From Strigomonas culicis (Eukaryota; Euglenozoa; Kinetoplastea; Trypanosomatida; Trypanosomatidae), in assembly GCA_000482145.1 (NCBI GenBank), contig AUXH01000282.1:1-23738 (forward strand): a DNA stretch of 23,738 nucleotides, in the 5' to 3' direction. Both the position numbers and the translations under genes were made by a program. The stretch's first letter is position 1. Each line of letters opens with the position of its first letter. Of this stretch, positions 8,278 through 17,751 are shown in pieces. Under the pieces are notes generated by a model. That model was given only the letters and a program-made list of their open reading frames with translations. It had not been told where the DNA came from and did not search any database.

Positions 8278-11037
8278 TTAGTTATCATCGTCTTCGTTAC
8301 CATCGTCGACATCACCGTACTGCCAAATACCCTTGTGCCCCTTGCGTGCGATTTCCTTTGCGGCCTCGTGGCGCTTGTACTCCCGCACGTCGACGGTGGC
8401 CGTGCGCTTGTCCAGAAGGACAATGCCGCGCTGCAGCAGCGTCTCGCTCAGCGAGGACACGTTCACGTTCTTTGTGACCGTGTAGTAGGAGCTGCCGGTG
8501 GCGTCCTTGTACACCGCCTTCGCGAGGATCTCGCCCTGTGCGTAGTCGTAGATGCAGTCGGCCGCGGCGTCCGCGACGGAGTCCTCGCCCGGGAACACCT
8601 TCACGAAGGCGAGCTTCGCGAGGATGACCGCCGGCGGCGTGTTGCGCACAATATCGTAGTGCGCGTTCGGCGGGATCGCGCGGATCTTCGCGAAGGGCAC
8701 CGTCTCAGTGTTGCCGAAGTCCACATAGTGCACATCCGCCGTGCTGGCGCCCTTGTGCAGCTTGACGATCTTGCCGCGGCACCACATGCTGTCCGCCTCG
8801 TAGAGCGCGACGACGAGCTCGTCCTTCTTGGGGTGGTACTCGCCGCTCGCGACGGTCTTCTCGAGCAGCGGCTGCACCTTCTGCATCGCCTGCAGCGTGG
8901 CCTCGCTATTGCTCTGCAGGTAGACGGACAGGCTGTCCTCACCGACCTCGGTGAAGGTGTAGGGCGTGAACTCTGCCGTCTCGTCCAGCACGCGCGCGAG
9001 CTTGTGCGGGTTCGAGGCCACGCGCTCGGCGGCCAGCTTCGCCGCGCGCTGCGGGATGCCGCCGCCCTCCTTGGCCCAGATGTTGAGCCCGGCGCTGCGC
9101 GCCTCGTCCTCCGCGTCCGCCAGCTGCTGGCAGAAGGGGAGCCTATCCGCGTTGCCAACCGTCGCGAAGCCCGCCTCGACGAGCGCGACGGAGAGGTTCG
9201 TGCCGTCCTTGAGCGTCACGGCGGAGATGAAGTTGCCGCCGCGGTCGGAGGTGTACACCTGCACGTTCACCTCGCGCTGTTGAACGAGCCGTATCACGAA
9301 GTTCTTCGCCTCCTCCGAGAGGGGATCCGCCGTCTCGCGCGGGTTGAACGCGGTCTGCGGCGTGATGACGCCAGCCACCTTCACCGGGATCTGGAAGTTC
9401 TCCTTCGGGATGTACACGCGCAGCGAGCTAGAGCCGAGCACCAGGTCGACCACGCCGGCGAGCACCGGCGGGCGGCCGCCCTGCATGCCACGCTGCAGAA
9501 AGTTGAGGTAGTACTTGGCGCGCGCCTCGCCGAGACGGTTGAGCTCGACGACCTTCTGGGGGAGGTTCTTCCTGCCGCTGTGGAGCGCCAGGCCGGCCGT
9601 CTTCGCGGTCTCCTCCGCGGACTGCAGCAGCGCCGCGCAGGAGCAGAGGTCCGTCTTGCCCAGGAAGAAGTGCGCGTAGCCCTTCTCGATGAGCGCCGCG
9701 CCGATGTTCGCGCCGTTGGACGTGACGGTGATGCTCGCCGCGGGGCGCACCTCCTTCGACTCGGGGATCACGCGCGCGTACTCGATCTGCACGGACACGT
9801 TCTGGCCAATGTAACTGGTGCGCACGAACTCGCGCGACTCCCACGTGTAGTCGTCGTAGGTGACGCGCGTCTCGGAGGAGTTGCCGTCGTGGTCGCGCGT
9901 GACGCCGCGCGGGCAGCGCACGCCGGCGAGCGAGAGCCGCACCATCTTGCCCGTCGCGTTCTCCTCCACGACGAGGATGTCGGCCTGCACGACCTGCGCG
10001 AGCGTGCCCTCGAAGCTGAGGGGGCCCTTGTAGAAGGGGCCGGGCGTCCCGTCTGGCAGCGTGGTCGGCAGGCCCTCCGCCGTCGGCGCGGAGGGGTGCG
10101 CCACCACCTTCGTGTTCGCCTCCTCCGGCGGCGTGTAGTTGCGCCACGTGCCGAGCCGCTTGTCGCGCGCCGCCGCCTCCGCCTTCTGCAGCGCCTCGAT
10201 GTACGCGGAGAGCGGAAGCGTCGCGTTGTGCAGCTTCACAAAGCCCTTCGACAGCAGCTCCTCCTGGAAGCTGCCGTTCTTGGACACGATGGAGATCATG
10301 ATGTTGTTGAACTTGTCTAGTCCGTCGAACCGGGCGTCGACGTTGCGGTTCAGCAGAAAGCGCTCGAGATGGAACTTGCCGAGCTCGGGCAGGTCGGTGC
10401 CATCCAGCTCCTTGTCGAGCACACCGGTCAGGCGAACGCCAATTTGCGCGTTTCCGAATTCGGCGGCGGAGAGGATGAGGCCGACGGACGACAGCACCTT
10501 CTCCACGCGCACGCGCACCACCTTGCCTACCAGCGACTCCGCTAAGCTGATCTGTTCCTCGTGGGGCATGTTCTTGATGACACGGACCTTCTTGGCGGCG
10601 TCCGCGTGGAAGAGTCCCTTCGCGCCGCGCCGCGCCTCGGCCATGCAGGCGGTGTACCTATCGAACACTTGCTTGTCCATGCCCTGCGGGATGGTGTCCG
10701 GCAGGAGCGCGAGGCCGGCCTTGAGCAGCAGCACAGACGCGTCGTCGCCGTTCTGCATGACAATGCGCCCGGCGCTGCGCTGCGCGCCCTCGTTGTAGTA
10801 GTCCTCCGTGAACTTCACCGCCTTGCCGATGAAGCGGGAGCGCACAAGCTCCGCGGCGTCGTAGGCGCACGGGTCGTCGTCGCCGAAGCTACCGGAGGCG
10901 TTGCGGCGGGCGAGACGAGGCGTCTTGATGAAGCTCAGAACTATAGGCTTCACAACCGGCTTTTCGTACGGCGAGCTGCCGGATTGGGCCAGAATAAGCC
11001 GGTCACCGTTCTCCACAGAAAGCACGGTATAAGACAT
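8278..11037 (-). CDS. TSN: Tudor staphylococcal nuclease (Tudor-SN / SND1 homologue)
   Basis: A 919-residue protein, close to the usual Tudor-SN length. Four full SNase-like (OB-fold) repeats occupy about 1-160, 165-320, 330-490 and 520-660; each closes on a short motif of the form G-L-F/W-x (GLFHADA, RLGTWRN, GLALHSG, GLNIWAK). A Tudor domain follows at about 725-785, with the aromatic-cage type sequence MWCRGKIV and HYVDFGNTE, and a partial fifth SN repeat ends in GIWQYG before an acidic tail. Family members are cytoplasmic RNA-binding cofactors in RNA decay, stress granules and splicing, and bind methylated arginine through Tudor. Nuclease activity is usually weak or lost, and the SN repeats here are diverged. 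The ATG at 11037 is the first after the predicted splice region. The 3' neighbour is the E2 gene; no functional link is implied. Confidence 0.95.
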   Translation of the reverse strand: MSYTVLSVENGDRLILAQSGSSPYEKPVVKPIVLSFIKTPRLARRNASGSFGDDDPCAYDAAELVRSRFIGKAVKFTEDYYNEGAQRSAGRIVMQNGDDASVLLLKAGLALLPDTIPQGMDKQVFDRYTACMAEARRGAKGLFHADAAKKVRVIKNMPHEEQISLAESLVGKVVRVRVEKVLSSVGLILSAAEFGNAQIGVRLTGVLDKELDGTDLPELGKFHLERFLLNRNVDARFDGLDKFNNIMISIVSKNGSFQEELLSKGFVKLHNATLPLSAYIEALQKAEAAARDKRLGTWRNYTPPEEANTKVVAHPSAPTAEGLPTTLPDGTPGPFYKGPLSFEGTLAQVVQADILVVEENATGKMVRLSLAGVRCPRGVTRDHDGNSSETRVTYDDYTWESREFVRTSYIGQNVSVQIEYARVIPESKEVRPAASITVTSNGANIGAALIEKGYAHFFLGKTDLCSCAALLQSAEETAKTAGLALHSGRKNLPQKVVELNRLGEARAKYYLNFLQRGMQGGRPPVLAGVVDLVLGSSSLRVYIPKENFQIPVKVAGVITPQTAFNPRETADPLSEEAKNFVIRLVQQREVNVQVYTSDRGGNFISAVTLKDGTNLSVALVEAGFATVGNADRLPFCQQLADAEDEARSAGLNIWAKEGGGIPQRAAKLAAERVASNPHKLARVLDETAEFTPYTFTEVGEDSLSVYLQSNSEATLQAMQKVQPLLEKTVASGEYHPKKDELVVALYEADSMWCRGKIVKLHKGASTADVHYVDFGNTETVPFAKIRAIPPNAHYDIVRNTPPAVILAKLAFVKVFPGEDSVADAAADCIYDYAQGEILAKAVYKDATGSSYYTVTKNVNVSSLSETLLQRGIVLLDKRTATVDVREYKRHEAAKEIARKGHKGIWQYGDVDDGNEDDDN

Positions 11038-11143
11038 GTCTCTCAGCGAGAAGATCGGTGTAGGTGGATGTAATTATCTTTGGAAAAATGACTACGTTAG
11101 ACGTCTGGTTTGACAATAGGTTGGCAATACTAGTTTGGATTAG

Positions 11144-11203
11144 CTAAATAATACCTTGGCCAGAGAGAACAAATACAGTAGTAGAAGGGAGGGGGGGGGG
11201 AGA
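11144..11203 (-). promoter_or_regulatory. Predicted trans-splice acceptor region, Tudor-SN gene
   Basis: On the minus strand a C/T-rich tract (about 11203-11160) precedes AAG at 11155-11157 and TAG at 11144-11146. Either would give a 5' UTR of about 106-117 bases lacking any ATG before 11037. Confidence 0.4.
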
Positions 11204-11278
11204 ATGATTAAAATAGAGGGAATATCTCCATTGCAACACATACAGTTCAACGCTCTTCCTTTTCGGGTTTTTCTTTTT

Positions 11279-11280
11279 GT

Positions 11281-11313
<33 letters not shown>

Positions 11314-11314
11314 T
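11279..11314. repeat. (GT)n microsatellite
   Basis: About 18 GT units with one A interruption near the start. It reads as (CA)n in the 3' UTR of the CLASP-like transcript. Confidence 0.95.
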
Positions 11315-11499
11315 ATTTGTATGGTACGTCTTAATACAACACTGACGCTCTGTCGTTCACAACAGTGTTCAGTACGATGTGTCGGACCTCTTGCTTAGTA
11401 TACAGTGAAGCACATGAGCTCCAGTTCAAACGTACGATCTATCTGTATAGCATGAGTTGAATCAATGCGGCCAACGTGGCGGCTTAGCAGGTACTCTTG

Positions 11500-14400
11500 T
11501 TACACAGCAAGTTTCTCCTTTAGTATGCAATCAATATCAACCCCTTCGCATTCGTCGCCATCGCCTGCGAGGTGAGTATACTTGTTGATGTAGATGGAGA
11601 GCAGCTTTCGCTGGCTCAATGAGAGTGGTGCCAAATAGGGAAGCAGCTCCTCTCGCAGGGAGAACCACATGGCGACCAGCAACAGATTCGCTGTGCGGCG
11701 CACAACGCTCGCGCAGTGCTCCAGGCACGCATCGATGATGACGTGGGTGATGCGGCGCATCGCCGGATCCGTCAGAGGCGTCAGCGCCTTTTTGAACCGT
11801 GGCCCGCGTGCGTGCCTCACCGACGGCGCCAACGCATCCGTCAGCGAGGAGGCGTTGGCCGGGTGGAGACGCTCGAAGAGACGGCCCACCTCCTTCAGCA
11901 CCTCCACCCAGCCGGGCGTCGCGTCGTCGCGCGCGGCCGACCTCTGCCACACCTCGATCGACGCCGCCAGGCTGTTGAGGCGCAGGTCCAGCGGCAGCCA
12001 CACCCCGCGGTCCGCGGTCGCCAGGTGCAGGCACGGCGCCGCGAGCTCACGCACCTCCGCAAAGCTGTCGTCGAGGCCGCCGCGGCACAGCAGCACCAAG
12101 CGGTGGTGCTGTCGCGCCACACACACGAGCAGGTTCGCGTTGGACAGCAGCGCCATCAGACACAGAAAGGCGCCGGCGCGCACCGCGCGACGGGCCTCCC
12201 ACTGCTCCGTCAGCCGCTTGCCCAGCAGCTGCAGGCACGCGGTGCCGGCCTCCACCGTCCACTCGTCGGGGGAGCGCTCGAGGGAGGCGTGGAGATGTGC
12301 TAGCGCGACCACCAGCGCAGGCGTATCGCCCGCCTCCGCGACGCTCTTCATCAGATGCGCGGGGGACGTGCGCGGCTGCGGTGGCTCATCCGTGTACGCG
12401 GAAAAGTCGCACGTGCCACGTCGATAGCCCAGCTCGTGCGTGTCCGCGATGTCGGCAGACGTGGCGCACGGAGGCAGGAACAAGCGCGCAGCAAAGGAGG
12501 AGTCGAACAGATTGGTGCGCGTCAACGGCGGGGACGCCCCCGCAGGGTCACACCATGCGTCGCCCATCTCTGGAGTCAATGGCGCAGACGCATCGGCACA
12601 TACAGTGCTTTTGGGAGGTACGGCGGAGCCAGCCCGTCGCTCGGGAGCCACTGCCTCCTTTTTTTCTTCATCTCGTGCCGCCGGAGTGCATTCCTCTTCT
12701 CTATCGCGGAAAGGCGACGGGAGCGCCACACGAGGCGCCGCGTCCTTCACCGCCAGTGTAGCGTAGTCGCCTGCTAGGGCGCGCTGATAGTCACGCGTGA
12801 AGTGCGGGCACTGCTGTCGGAGCTGCTCACGCAGCGCGGCCACCTGATCCACGGGCGCGTACTGCAGGAGGGAGCGCAGCATCGGCCCTGCGTGGCCCAC
12901 GTACAGGGCCCCCAGGCTGCGCACGACCGCTTGTCTGAAGGGGGAGAGGGCCGCGGCCGGCGTCCAGGCGGACCCGCCGTGCGCACCCTCCTCCCACTGC
13001 AGGAGCAGGAAGCGCACCTCGCGTCCCATCGCACCGACCGCCGCCAGATGGGTGGGGTGCAGCTCATAGGCGCGCTGGAGGACCTCGACGGCGCGGCAGC
13101 GAACCTTCACCGCCGTCATCTCTCCCAACGCAGTGTGCAGCGCGGCGAGGGTGTCAGCGGGGCTGAAATGGCGTAGCACACGGCTCAGCTGCAAAGTCGA
13201 CTGCTGCCTTACCACGCTCTTCTCGCTCGTGCTGTCGACGAGAAGAGGGCACAGTATCTCAAAGAGAAGACCGGACAGACAGGAAGGGGCCTTTTCCAAA
13301 ATAACCCCGCTACACTGGAGAGCCGCCTCTGTGACGCGAAAGTTGGAATCACTCATACGCTCCGGTAATACACGAAGGAACTCAAACAGCTCCTCTGGCG
13401 TCAGCTCACTCGCCGCTGTCAAGTACTTGCACATCTGCGTCAAGCCGTTCACCCGCGCCTGCCAGTCGGCACTCGTGATGAGGCGCACCACCTCGGGTAC
13501 CGAGTGCGTGACCGCCACCTCCTCCTCCGGCGCTCGAGCAGACACGCTGCGCCTGGACTGACTGCGCGGGGGCTCCGCTGTTTCCTTGTTCACAGCTGCT
13601 GCTGGCGGGGTGTCAGCCCGACCTTCCCTACCGAACGATCGGCGCAGCGAGAAGGAAGCGTGGCCGCGTGCTGACGCCGAATGTCGCCGCGCCCGCGCCG
13701 CGGCAACGCCATAGAGTTCATCTGCCAGGAGTTGCTGACCGCGGCTGTGGTCCGTCGCGGCAAGACCCTCCTGTAGGGCACCGGACTTACTGTACTGGCC
13801 TAGGTGTGGCGATGGCCCACGGACGGAGCTCCGCCTTGGTTCCAAAAAACGGGAAGCTACCTGGTCCAGCGCCCCCGGGGGCGGCGCGCTCCCTCCGCCA
13901 TACCCTTGGCTCACGAGCCGGTCCTCCCTCGCCTCTCGCTCGATCTGCCTCACCACGGTCGCGTGAAACGTCCTGTACATCTCGCTGGCCAGCTGCGGCT
14001 CTACAGAGGCCAGCGTCAGGTAGCAGTGGCGCGCGACGCGTCGCACATTCGCATCGGCGTCCATAACGGTCCTCTGCAGGACGTAGCGAATCGAGTTGCC
14101 GTACTGCGCCAGGGTGAGCTGGCTGGCGGTGCCCTTGTAGCGCTGCAGGACCTCCTGGAGCACACGAAGCGCGTGCCACCGCGTACTCGCGTGGGGTGAG
14201 CTGCACTGCTTCAGCACCACGCCAAACGACTCCCAGTTGAAAATACTCTTCGCGGCGATGCCGATGAGCGTGTCACGCGCCGCTGCCACCATCTGCTTGT
14301 TGCCGCTGGCCGTCAGCGCGAGCAGCGGGCCCACAAACCAGCTGCACATGGTCTCCCAGTCCGCGGCACGCGCGCCCACCGCCAACAGGAGCACCACCTC

Positions 14401-14712
14401 GCACGCGCGTGCGACGAGAATTGCACGCCTATCGTCCAGCTGGTTCAGCAGAGGCACCTTCACCAAAGAAGACATCCACTGCAAAAAGGCCTTGCGGGTG
14501 CAGATGCTGCCTTCGCGGAGCAGCTGGATTAGCTCCTCTATGGCACGCATGCGCTCTTTCCAATCCGCGCGAGACTCCAGAGCGGGGTTCAGCTCGACGC
14601 ATTGCTTCTTGTCGACTAGAAGCGTCTGACCGAGCTTCTGCAACCGCTTGCGACACGCCGCGTCGGACGAGGCGGTGGTCGTCGACGCCACATGCGTGTC
14701 GCTCTCATTCAT
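11500..14712 (-). CDS. CLASP-like TOG/HEAT-repeat microtubule-associated protein
   Basis: A 1070-residue protein built of helical-repeat blocks separated by Ser/Arg/Ala-rich linkers. The first block, about 45-265, reads like a CLASP N-terminal (TOG) domain: WKERMRAIEELIQLL, a run of helices, then DADANVRRVARHCYLTL. The second, about 405-640, starts ITSADWQARVNGLTQMCKYL, again the TOG opening pattern. The third, about 790-1040, is more diverged but still helical (FAEVRELAAPCLHLA). Linkers at about 270-400 and 660-785 are basic, then acidic, and likely disordered. CLASP proteins bind tubulin and promote microtubule rescue; in trypanosomatids the corset, spindle or flagellum are plausible sites, but this is inference. 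I see no SxIP motif for EB binding. The start ATG is the first one after the predicted splice acceptor. A non-CLASP HEAT protein is the main alternative. Confidence 0.8.
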   Translation of the reverse strand: MNESDTHVASTTTASSDAACRKRLQKLGQTLLVDKKQCVELNPALESRADWKERMRAIEELIQLLREGSICTRKAFLQWMSSLVKVPLLNQLDDRRAILVARACEVVLLLAVGARAADWETMCSWFVGPLLALTASGNKQMVAAARDTLIGIAAKSIFNWESFGVVLKQCSSPHASTRWHALRVLQEVLQRYKGTASQLTLAQYGNSIRYVLQRTVMDADANVRRVARHCYLTLASVEPQLASEMYRTFHATVVRQIEREAREDRLVSQGYGGGSAPPPGALDQVASRFLEPRRSSVRGPSPHLGQYSKSGALQEGLAATDHSRGQQLLADELYGVAAARARRHSASARGHASFSLRRSFGREGRADTPPAAAVNKETAEPPRSQSRRSVSARAPEEEVAVTHSVPEVVRLITSADWQARVNGLTQMCKYLTAASELTPEELFEFLRVLPERMSDSNFRVTEAALQCSGVILEKAPSCLSGLLFEILCPLLVDSTSEKSVVRQQSTLQLSRVLRHFSPADTLAALHTALGEMTAVKVRCRAVEVLQRAYELHPTHLAAVGAMGREVRFLLLQWEEGAHGGSAWTPAAALSPFRQAVVRSLGALYVGHAGPMLRSLLQYAPVDQVAALREQLRQQCPHFTRDYQRALAGDYATLAVKDAAPRVALPSPFRDREEECTPAARDEEKKEAVAPERRAGSAVPPKSTVCADASAPLTPEMGDAWCDPAGASPPLTRTNLFDSSFAARLFLPPCATSADIADTHELGYRRGTCDFSAYTDEPPQPRTSPAHLMKSVAEAGDTPALVVALAHLHASLERSPDEWTVEAGTACLQLLGKRLTEQWEARRAVRAGAFLCLMALLSNANLLVCVARQHHRLVLLCRGGLDDSFAEVRELAAPCLHLATADRGVWLPLDLRLNSLAASIEVWQRSAARDDATPGWVEVLKEVGRLFERLHPANASSLTDALAPSVRHARGPRFKKALTPLTDPAMRRITHVIIDACLEHCASVVRRTANLLLVAMWFSLREELLPYLAPLSLSQRKLLSIYINKYTHLAGDGDECEGVDIDCILKEKLAV

Positions 14713-14740
14713 CGCGCGTAAATCACACTTCTAGGTTTTA

Positions 14741-14754
14741 TCTCTCTCTCTCTC
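14741..14754. repeat. (TC)7 tract in 5' UTR of CLASP-like gene
   Basis: Reads as (GA)7 in the mRNA, downstream of the predicted acceptor, as in the androglobin-like gene. Confidence 0.85.
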
Positions 14755-14823
14755 GATCTCTCGATTTCTATTTATCTATCGATCACACTCACTGGCTTTT
14801 CCTTTTCACTTCTATAGTTAGTA

Positions 14824-14868
14824 CTAACCGTGTACAAAAGAAGAACAAAGAAGAGAAAGGTAAATGAT
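14824..14868 (-). promoter_or_regulatory. Predicted trans-splice acceptor, CLASP-like gene
   Basis: On the minus strand a T/C tract (CCTTTCTCTTCTTTGTTCTT and on) leads to GGTTAG, with AG at 14824-14825. The 5' UTR of about 111 bases has no ATG before 14712. Confidence 0.55.
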
Positions 14869-15147
14869 GTACGCATTAACGCGACCACAAAAAAGAGCTC
14901 TTGTATTTGTGAAGGGTAACGAGAAAACCGCGGAGATAATCACGAAGAAAAAAAAAACGTGTACATCGCTGTGCTTACGAGACGATCCGTGTTATCCTTT
15001 TCAGTTTTGTTTTAACGTTATGGGTTGATCCTGTTTTGTTTCAGTTAGCTCACACAAGCTTGTGTGTTTCTGTGTGTAAAAATATCGCAGTAAAGATGGC
15101 CTTCTCTCCAGTAGACATGCCTCGATATGGATGGAGACGAATGGATC

Positions 15148-17238
15148 TCATTGGCTGTCCCGCTCGGTTAACGGTGCCGCCGCCAGAAGCGCCTCTGCCG
15201 CCGCACAGCCCATATCCATGGCCGTGCACACGCCGCCAGCGTGAAGCGTGCGCCGGTCGCCGTCGCGCCACATCCTCTCCGTGACAGCAGAGGTGTCGCC
15301 CACGACGACATTTGCCGTTTCGCGGGCGAAAAGGGGGCGTTCAGGTGCGACGAAGGGCTCACTGGAACCCCAGCCGTACCCAAGCCAGTAGGCGTGCTGC
15401 TTAACGTAGCGGTCCATGTAGGGCTCCTGCCTGGCGCAGTGGGTCGCCCAGTCGGAGAGCTCCACAACCTCGAGCTTCATCTTACGTGTGAATTTCTTAT
15501 ACGGCGTGTGCACCAAACGTGCGAGTCGCATCGCCTTCTCGGCGTCCTCCTTGAGCAGGGTGAAGTCCACCGCCTCGCTGCCGGTGCAGAGATGCGCAAC
15601 GGGCGCCGTCTTCATGATCTCCCGCACCTTCCGCATCGCCCCACGAAACGCCTTGCTGACGCGTTCTGCTAACGCAGCGTCCTTACCGTTGGGGAGCAGC
15701 AGCGAGGGCGTCTCCGCGCTGGTCAGCGGCGTGACACCGCGGCGCTGGAAGGAGGCCTGCGACGCCGCTGACGTCTCCGCGTCCAACGAGAAGCGGAGCG
15801 CTCCCGCCGCGGGGCCCTCCTCCTTCGCGGCGTCGAAGCAGACGTGCTCCAGCACGACGAGCACGACGAACCCCTCCTGGAACGACGCAAGCGCGCGGTC
15901 CCAGCCGAGGCGGTAGTACTTGGGCGCGTCCCGGCCGCCCTGTGGGATCAGCAGCACGCTCGCCGCGGCGTGCGGGCCCAGCTCGCGGAGCGGGAAGCGC
16001 GCTATCGCGTCGCACAAGGGGTGCAGCGACGGCCCGCGCTGGCACAGGTACCAGCTCACCAAGGCACGTAGGTCCCGCGTGTTGCACGCGTCGTAGGAGA
16101 GCGAGTGGTAGCTCTTGTAGACGATGGGGAGTGCGATCGCGTCGCGGATGTCCAGCGGCGGCACCGGCAGCGACAGCGATGCGTAGAGGCGGGCAAGCAG
16201 ACGTGGCGATTCGACCACACCGCAGGCCAGCACGACGCCTTTGCGAACCGTCAGCACCACCTCCACCGCGGCATTCAGCGTCGACACGCATCGGATGGAC
16301 GACACATGGGGCGCCGTCGTCTCGGACACGGTATCGGGGGTGTGCAGGGCGACCACCTTGTAACCGGTGAGAACGCGCAGGGTGCCCAGGTGGATGTCCG
16401 CGCTCGACAGCACGTAGTTGCTCAGCGGCAGCCGCTTAAAGTCCGCGTCCAGCCGCTGCCGCAGCGGGCAGCAGAAGTCCTTGTCCTTTTTAAAATGGGG
16501 CAGCACGGCCTGCATCGCGTCCACAAAGGCGCAGCTCAGTGGACTCTGCATGAACGGCTGCGCAATAGGCAGTTTGTCGTACCACGAGCTAGAAGCGCTG
16601 GCCTCGTCCTTGTCCCCAGAAGCGCGAACAAGGGAGGGCAGGTGCATGCCCCAGTCCATGAGGGCGCCGCCGCCCAACCCGATGCCCCGCACGTACGGCG
16701 GGTTCAGCAGGAAGAACTCCTGCTCCGCGCGCTGCTGCTGCTTAGCGTCCGTCACGAGCGCGGAGCCGGCGGCGGCTTCGCCCGTCGCGGTCGCGGCGGC
16801 GGCCTCCTCGCGCGCACGCAGCGGTCGCCGCAGAACGAAGGGGCGCGTGTGCACCGAGCCGGGCCGCAACGCCAGCGGACCCGGCACCGCCCCGGCCGGG
16901 ATCCGGATGTGGTCCGGACTGTACGACACGCACACGGCCGGGTCCACCGCGCGCACGTGCGCTTCGACCACGTTGGTCGCGGAGGCGTCGCTGCCGCTCT
17001 CGATGAGCAGCACGGACCCCTTCGCATCCTCGCGACAGAGGCGATGCACGGCGGCCAGACCTGCAGGCCCGCCGCCCACCACGACATAGTCGAACACAAG
17101 TGGGGTGCCGTATTCCGTGCCGCTCTGGATGAAGGCATTCTGGTACGGTGGCCGGAGGTTGAACGGACTTCGTGGGCGAAGTTGGCACCACCAGTAGGCC
17201 ACCACACAGCACAGGAATGCCACAATTTCAAGAAGCAT
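15148..17238 (-). CDS. Membrane-anchored GMC-type flavin oxidoreductase
   Basis: A 696-residue protein of the glucose-methanol-choline oxidoreductase type, which oxidises an alcohol or related group using FAD. An N-terminal hydrophobic segment (about 1-20) looks like a signal anchor. The Rossmann FAD motif is at 50-65 (DYVVVGGGPAGLAAV). The first GMC signature appears as GIGLGGGALMDWGMHLP (185-201) and the second as VVLACGVVESPRLL (about 335-348). In the C-terminus His615 (KQHAYWLGYG) fits the catalytic His position, NVVVGDTSAV fits the conserved NLRVVDAS strand, and His666 (TLHAGG) fits the second catalytic residue. The 51-residue gap between the two His is slightly wider than the family's roughly 43-45. 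Several core motifs are diverged (no HxxGT), so activity is probable, not certain. The substrate is unknown. The ATG at 17238 follows a 50-base predicted 5' UTR with no other ATG. Confidence 0.85.
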   Translation of the reverse strand: MLLEIVAFLCCVVAYWWCQLRPRSPFNLRPPYQNAFIQSGTEYGTPLVFDYVVVGGGPAGLAAVHRLCREDAKGSVLLIESGSDASATNVVEAHVRAVDPAVCVSYSPDHIRIPAGAVPGPLALRPGSVHTRPFVLRRPLRAREEAAAATATGEAAAGSALVTDAKQQQRAEQEFFLLNPPYVRGIGLGGGALMDWGMHLPSLVRASGDKDEASASSSWYDKLPIAQPFMQSPLSCAFVDAMQAVLPHFKKDKDFCCPLRQRLDADFKRLPLSNYVLSSADIHLGTLRVLTGYKVVALHTPDTVSETTAPHVSSIRCVSTLNAAVEVVLTVRKGVVLACGVVESPRLLARLYASLSLPVPPLDIRDAIALPIVYKSYHSLSYDACNTRDLRALVSWYLCQRGPSLHPLCDAIARFPLRELGPHAAASVLLIPQGGRDAPKYYRLGWDRALASFQEGFVVLVVLEHVCFDAAKEEGPAAGALRFSLDAETSAASQASFQRRGVTPLTSAETPSLLLPNGKDAALAERVSKAFRGAMRKVREIMKTAPVAHLCTGSEAVDFTLLKEDAEKAMRLARLVHTPYKKFTRKMKLEVVELSDWATHCARQEPYMDRYVKQHAYWLGYGWGSSEPFVAPERPLFARETANVVVGDTSAVTERMWRDGDRRTLHAGGVCTAMDMGCAAAEALLAAAPLTERDSQ

Positions 17239-17751
17239 CGTACTTCACTTCGTCAACGCAAGGCAGCTTCGCTACGAATGAGAATCCACTAGATAATAAA
17301 TATATTGATAACGTTCAACCATGTGGTATGGAGAGAGCAAGGGGAGGGAAGGGGGAAAACCACTTACGGAGACAACGTACAGCGAAAAGTAAACAGGCCT
17401 GTACACACACATAGCACCACACGACTGCGCATCGGAGAGGACCAGAAAAGAAGAATAATTGCTCGATTAAACAGTAAACGCAATTAGCTCGTTCACTAGA
17501 AAAGGAAAAACATGTGTGTATACAAACCACAAGTATCACTTAACAACAGCACCAACACAACTTTAGTACATCACAAAGAAAAAAGAATAATGATATTAAA
17601 ATGAGAGAATCGCAAAGAAAAAAAAGAGAAAACAACAGGATAGAAATGAAAAGGGAAATGAAAAAGAACTAGCTGCACGCGCTTTGCCAATTGCAGTCAT
17701 ACTGTAGTACGTACTACCACAGCTTGGCGTTTCAAGGTATTCCCACCATCA
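17239..17751. other. Spacer between 104-residue protein and GMC genes
   Basis: Holds the AT-rich, A-run-containing 3' UTR of the 104-residue protein gene (right) and the short 5' UTR of the GMC gene (left). No coding sequence or RNA gene is recognised. Confidence 0.75.
17289..17357 (-). promoter_or_regulatory. Predicted trans-splice acceptor, GMC gene
   Basis: On the minus strand a pyrimidine tract (TTTTCCCCCTTCCCTCCCC, about 17357-17339) is followed, after an AT-rich stretch with no earlier AG, by TATCTAG with AG at 17289-17290. This leaves a 50-base 5' UTR without ATG. Confidence 0.55.

Larger units (their letters stand above)
11038..11499. other. Spacer between CLASP-like and Tudor-SN genes
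   Basis: Contains the 3' UTR of the CLASP-like gene with a (GT)n repeat, a G-run on the plus strand (C-run in RNA) at about 11188-11200, and the 5' UTR of Tudor-SN. No coding sequence is supported. Confidence 0.75.
14713..15147. other. Spacer between GMC oxidoreductase and CLASP-like genes
   Basis: Comprises the 3' UTR of the GMC gene and a roughly 111-base 5' UTR of the CLASP-like gene. It contains a (TC)7 tract at 14741-14754, a second TC-rich/ATC-rich stretch, and A runs near 14947-14957. No gene is seen. Confidence 0.75.

Noticed and set aside
8335..10320. Long plus-strand open frame (661 codons) opposite Tudor-SN; similar frames of 455 codons at 1548-2915, 454 at 3093-4457 and 717 at 18925-21078
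   Set aside because: They mirror GC-rich codon bias of the real minus-strand genes, are Arg/Ala/His/Leu/Val-rich without domains, and lack splice signals on the plus strand.
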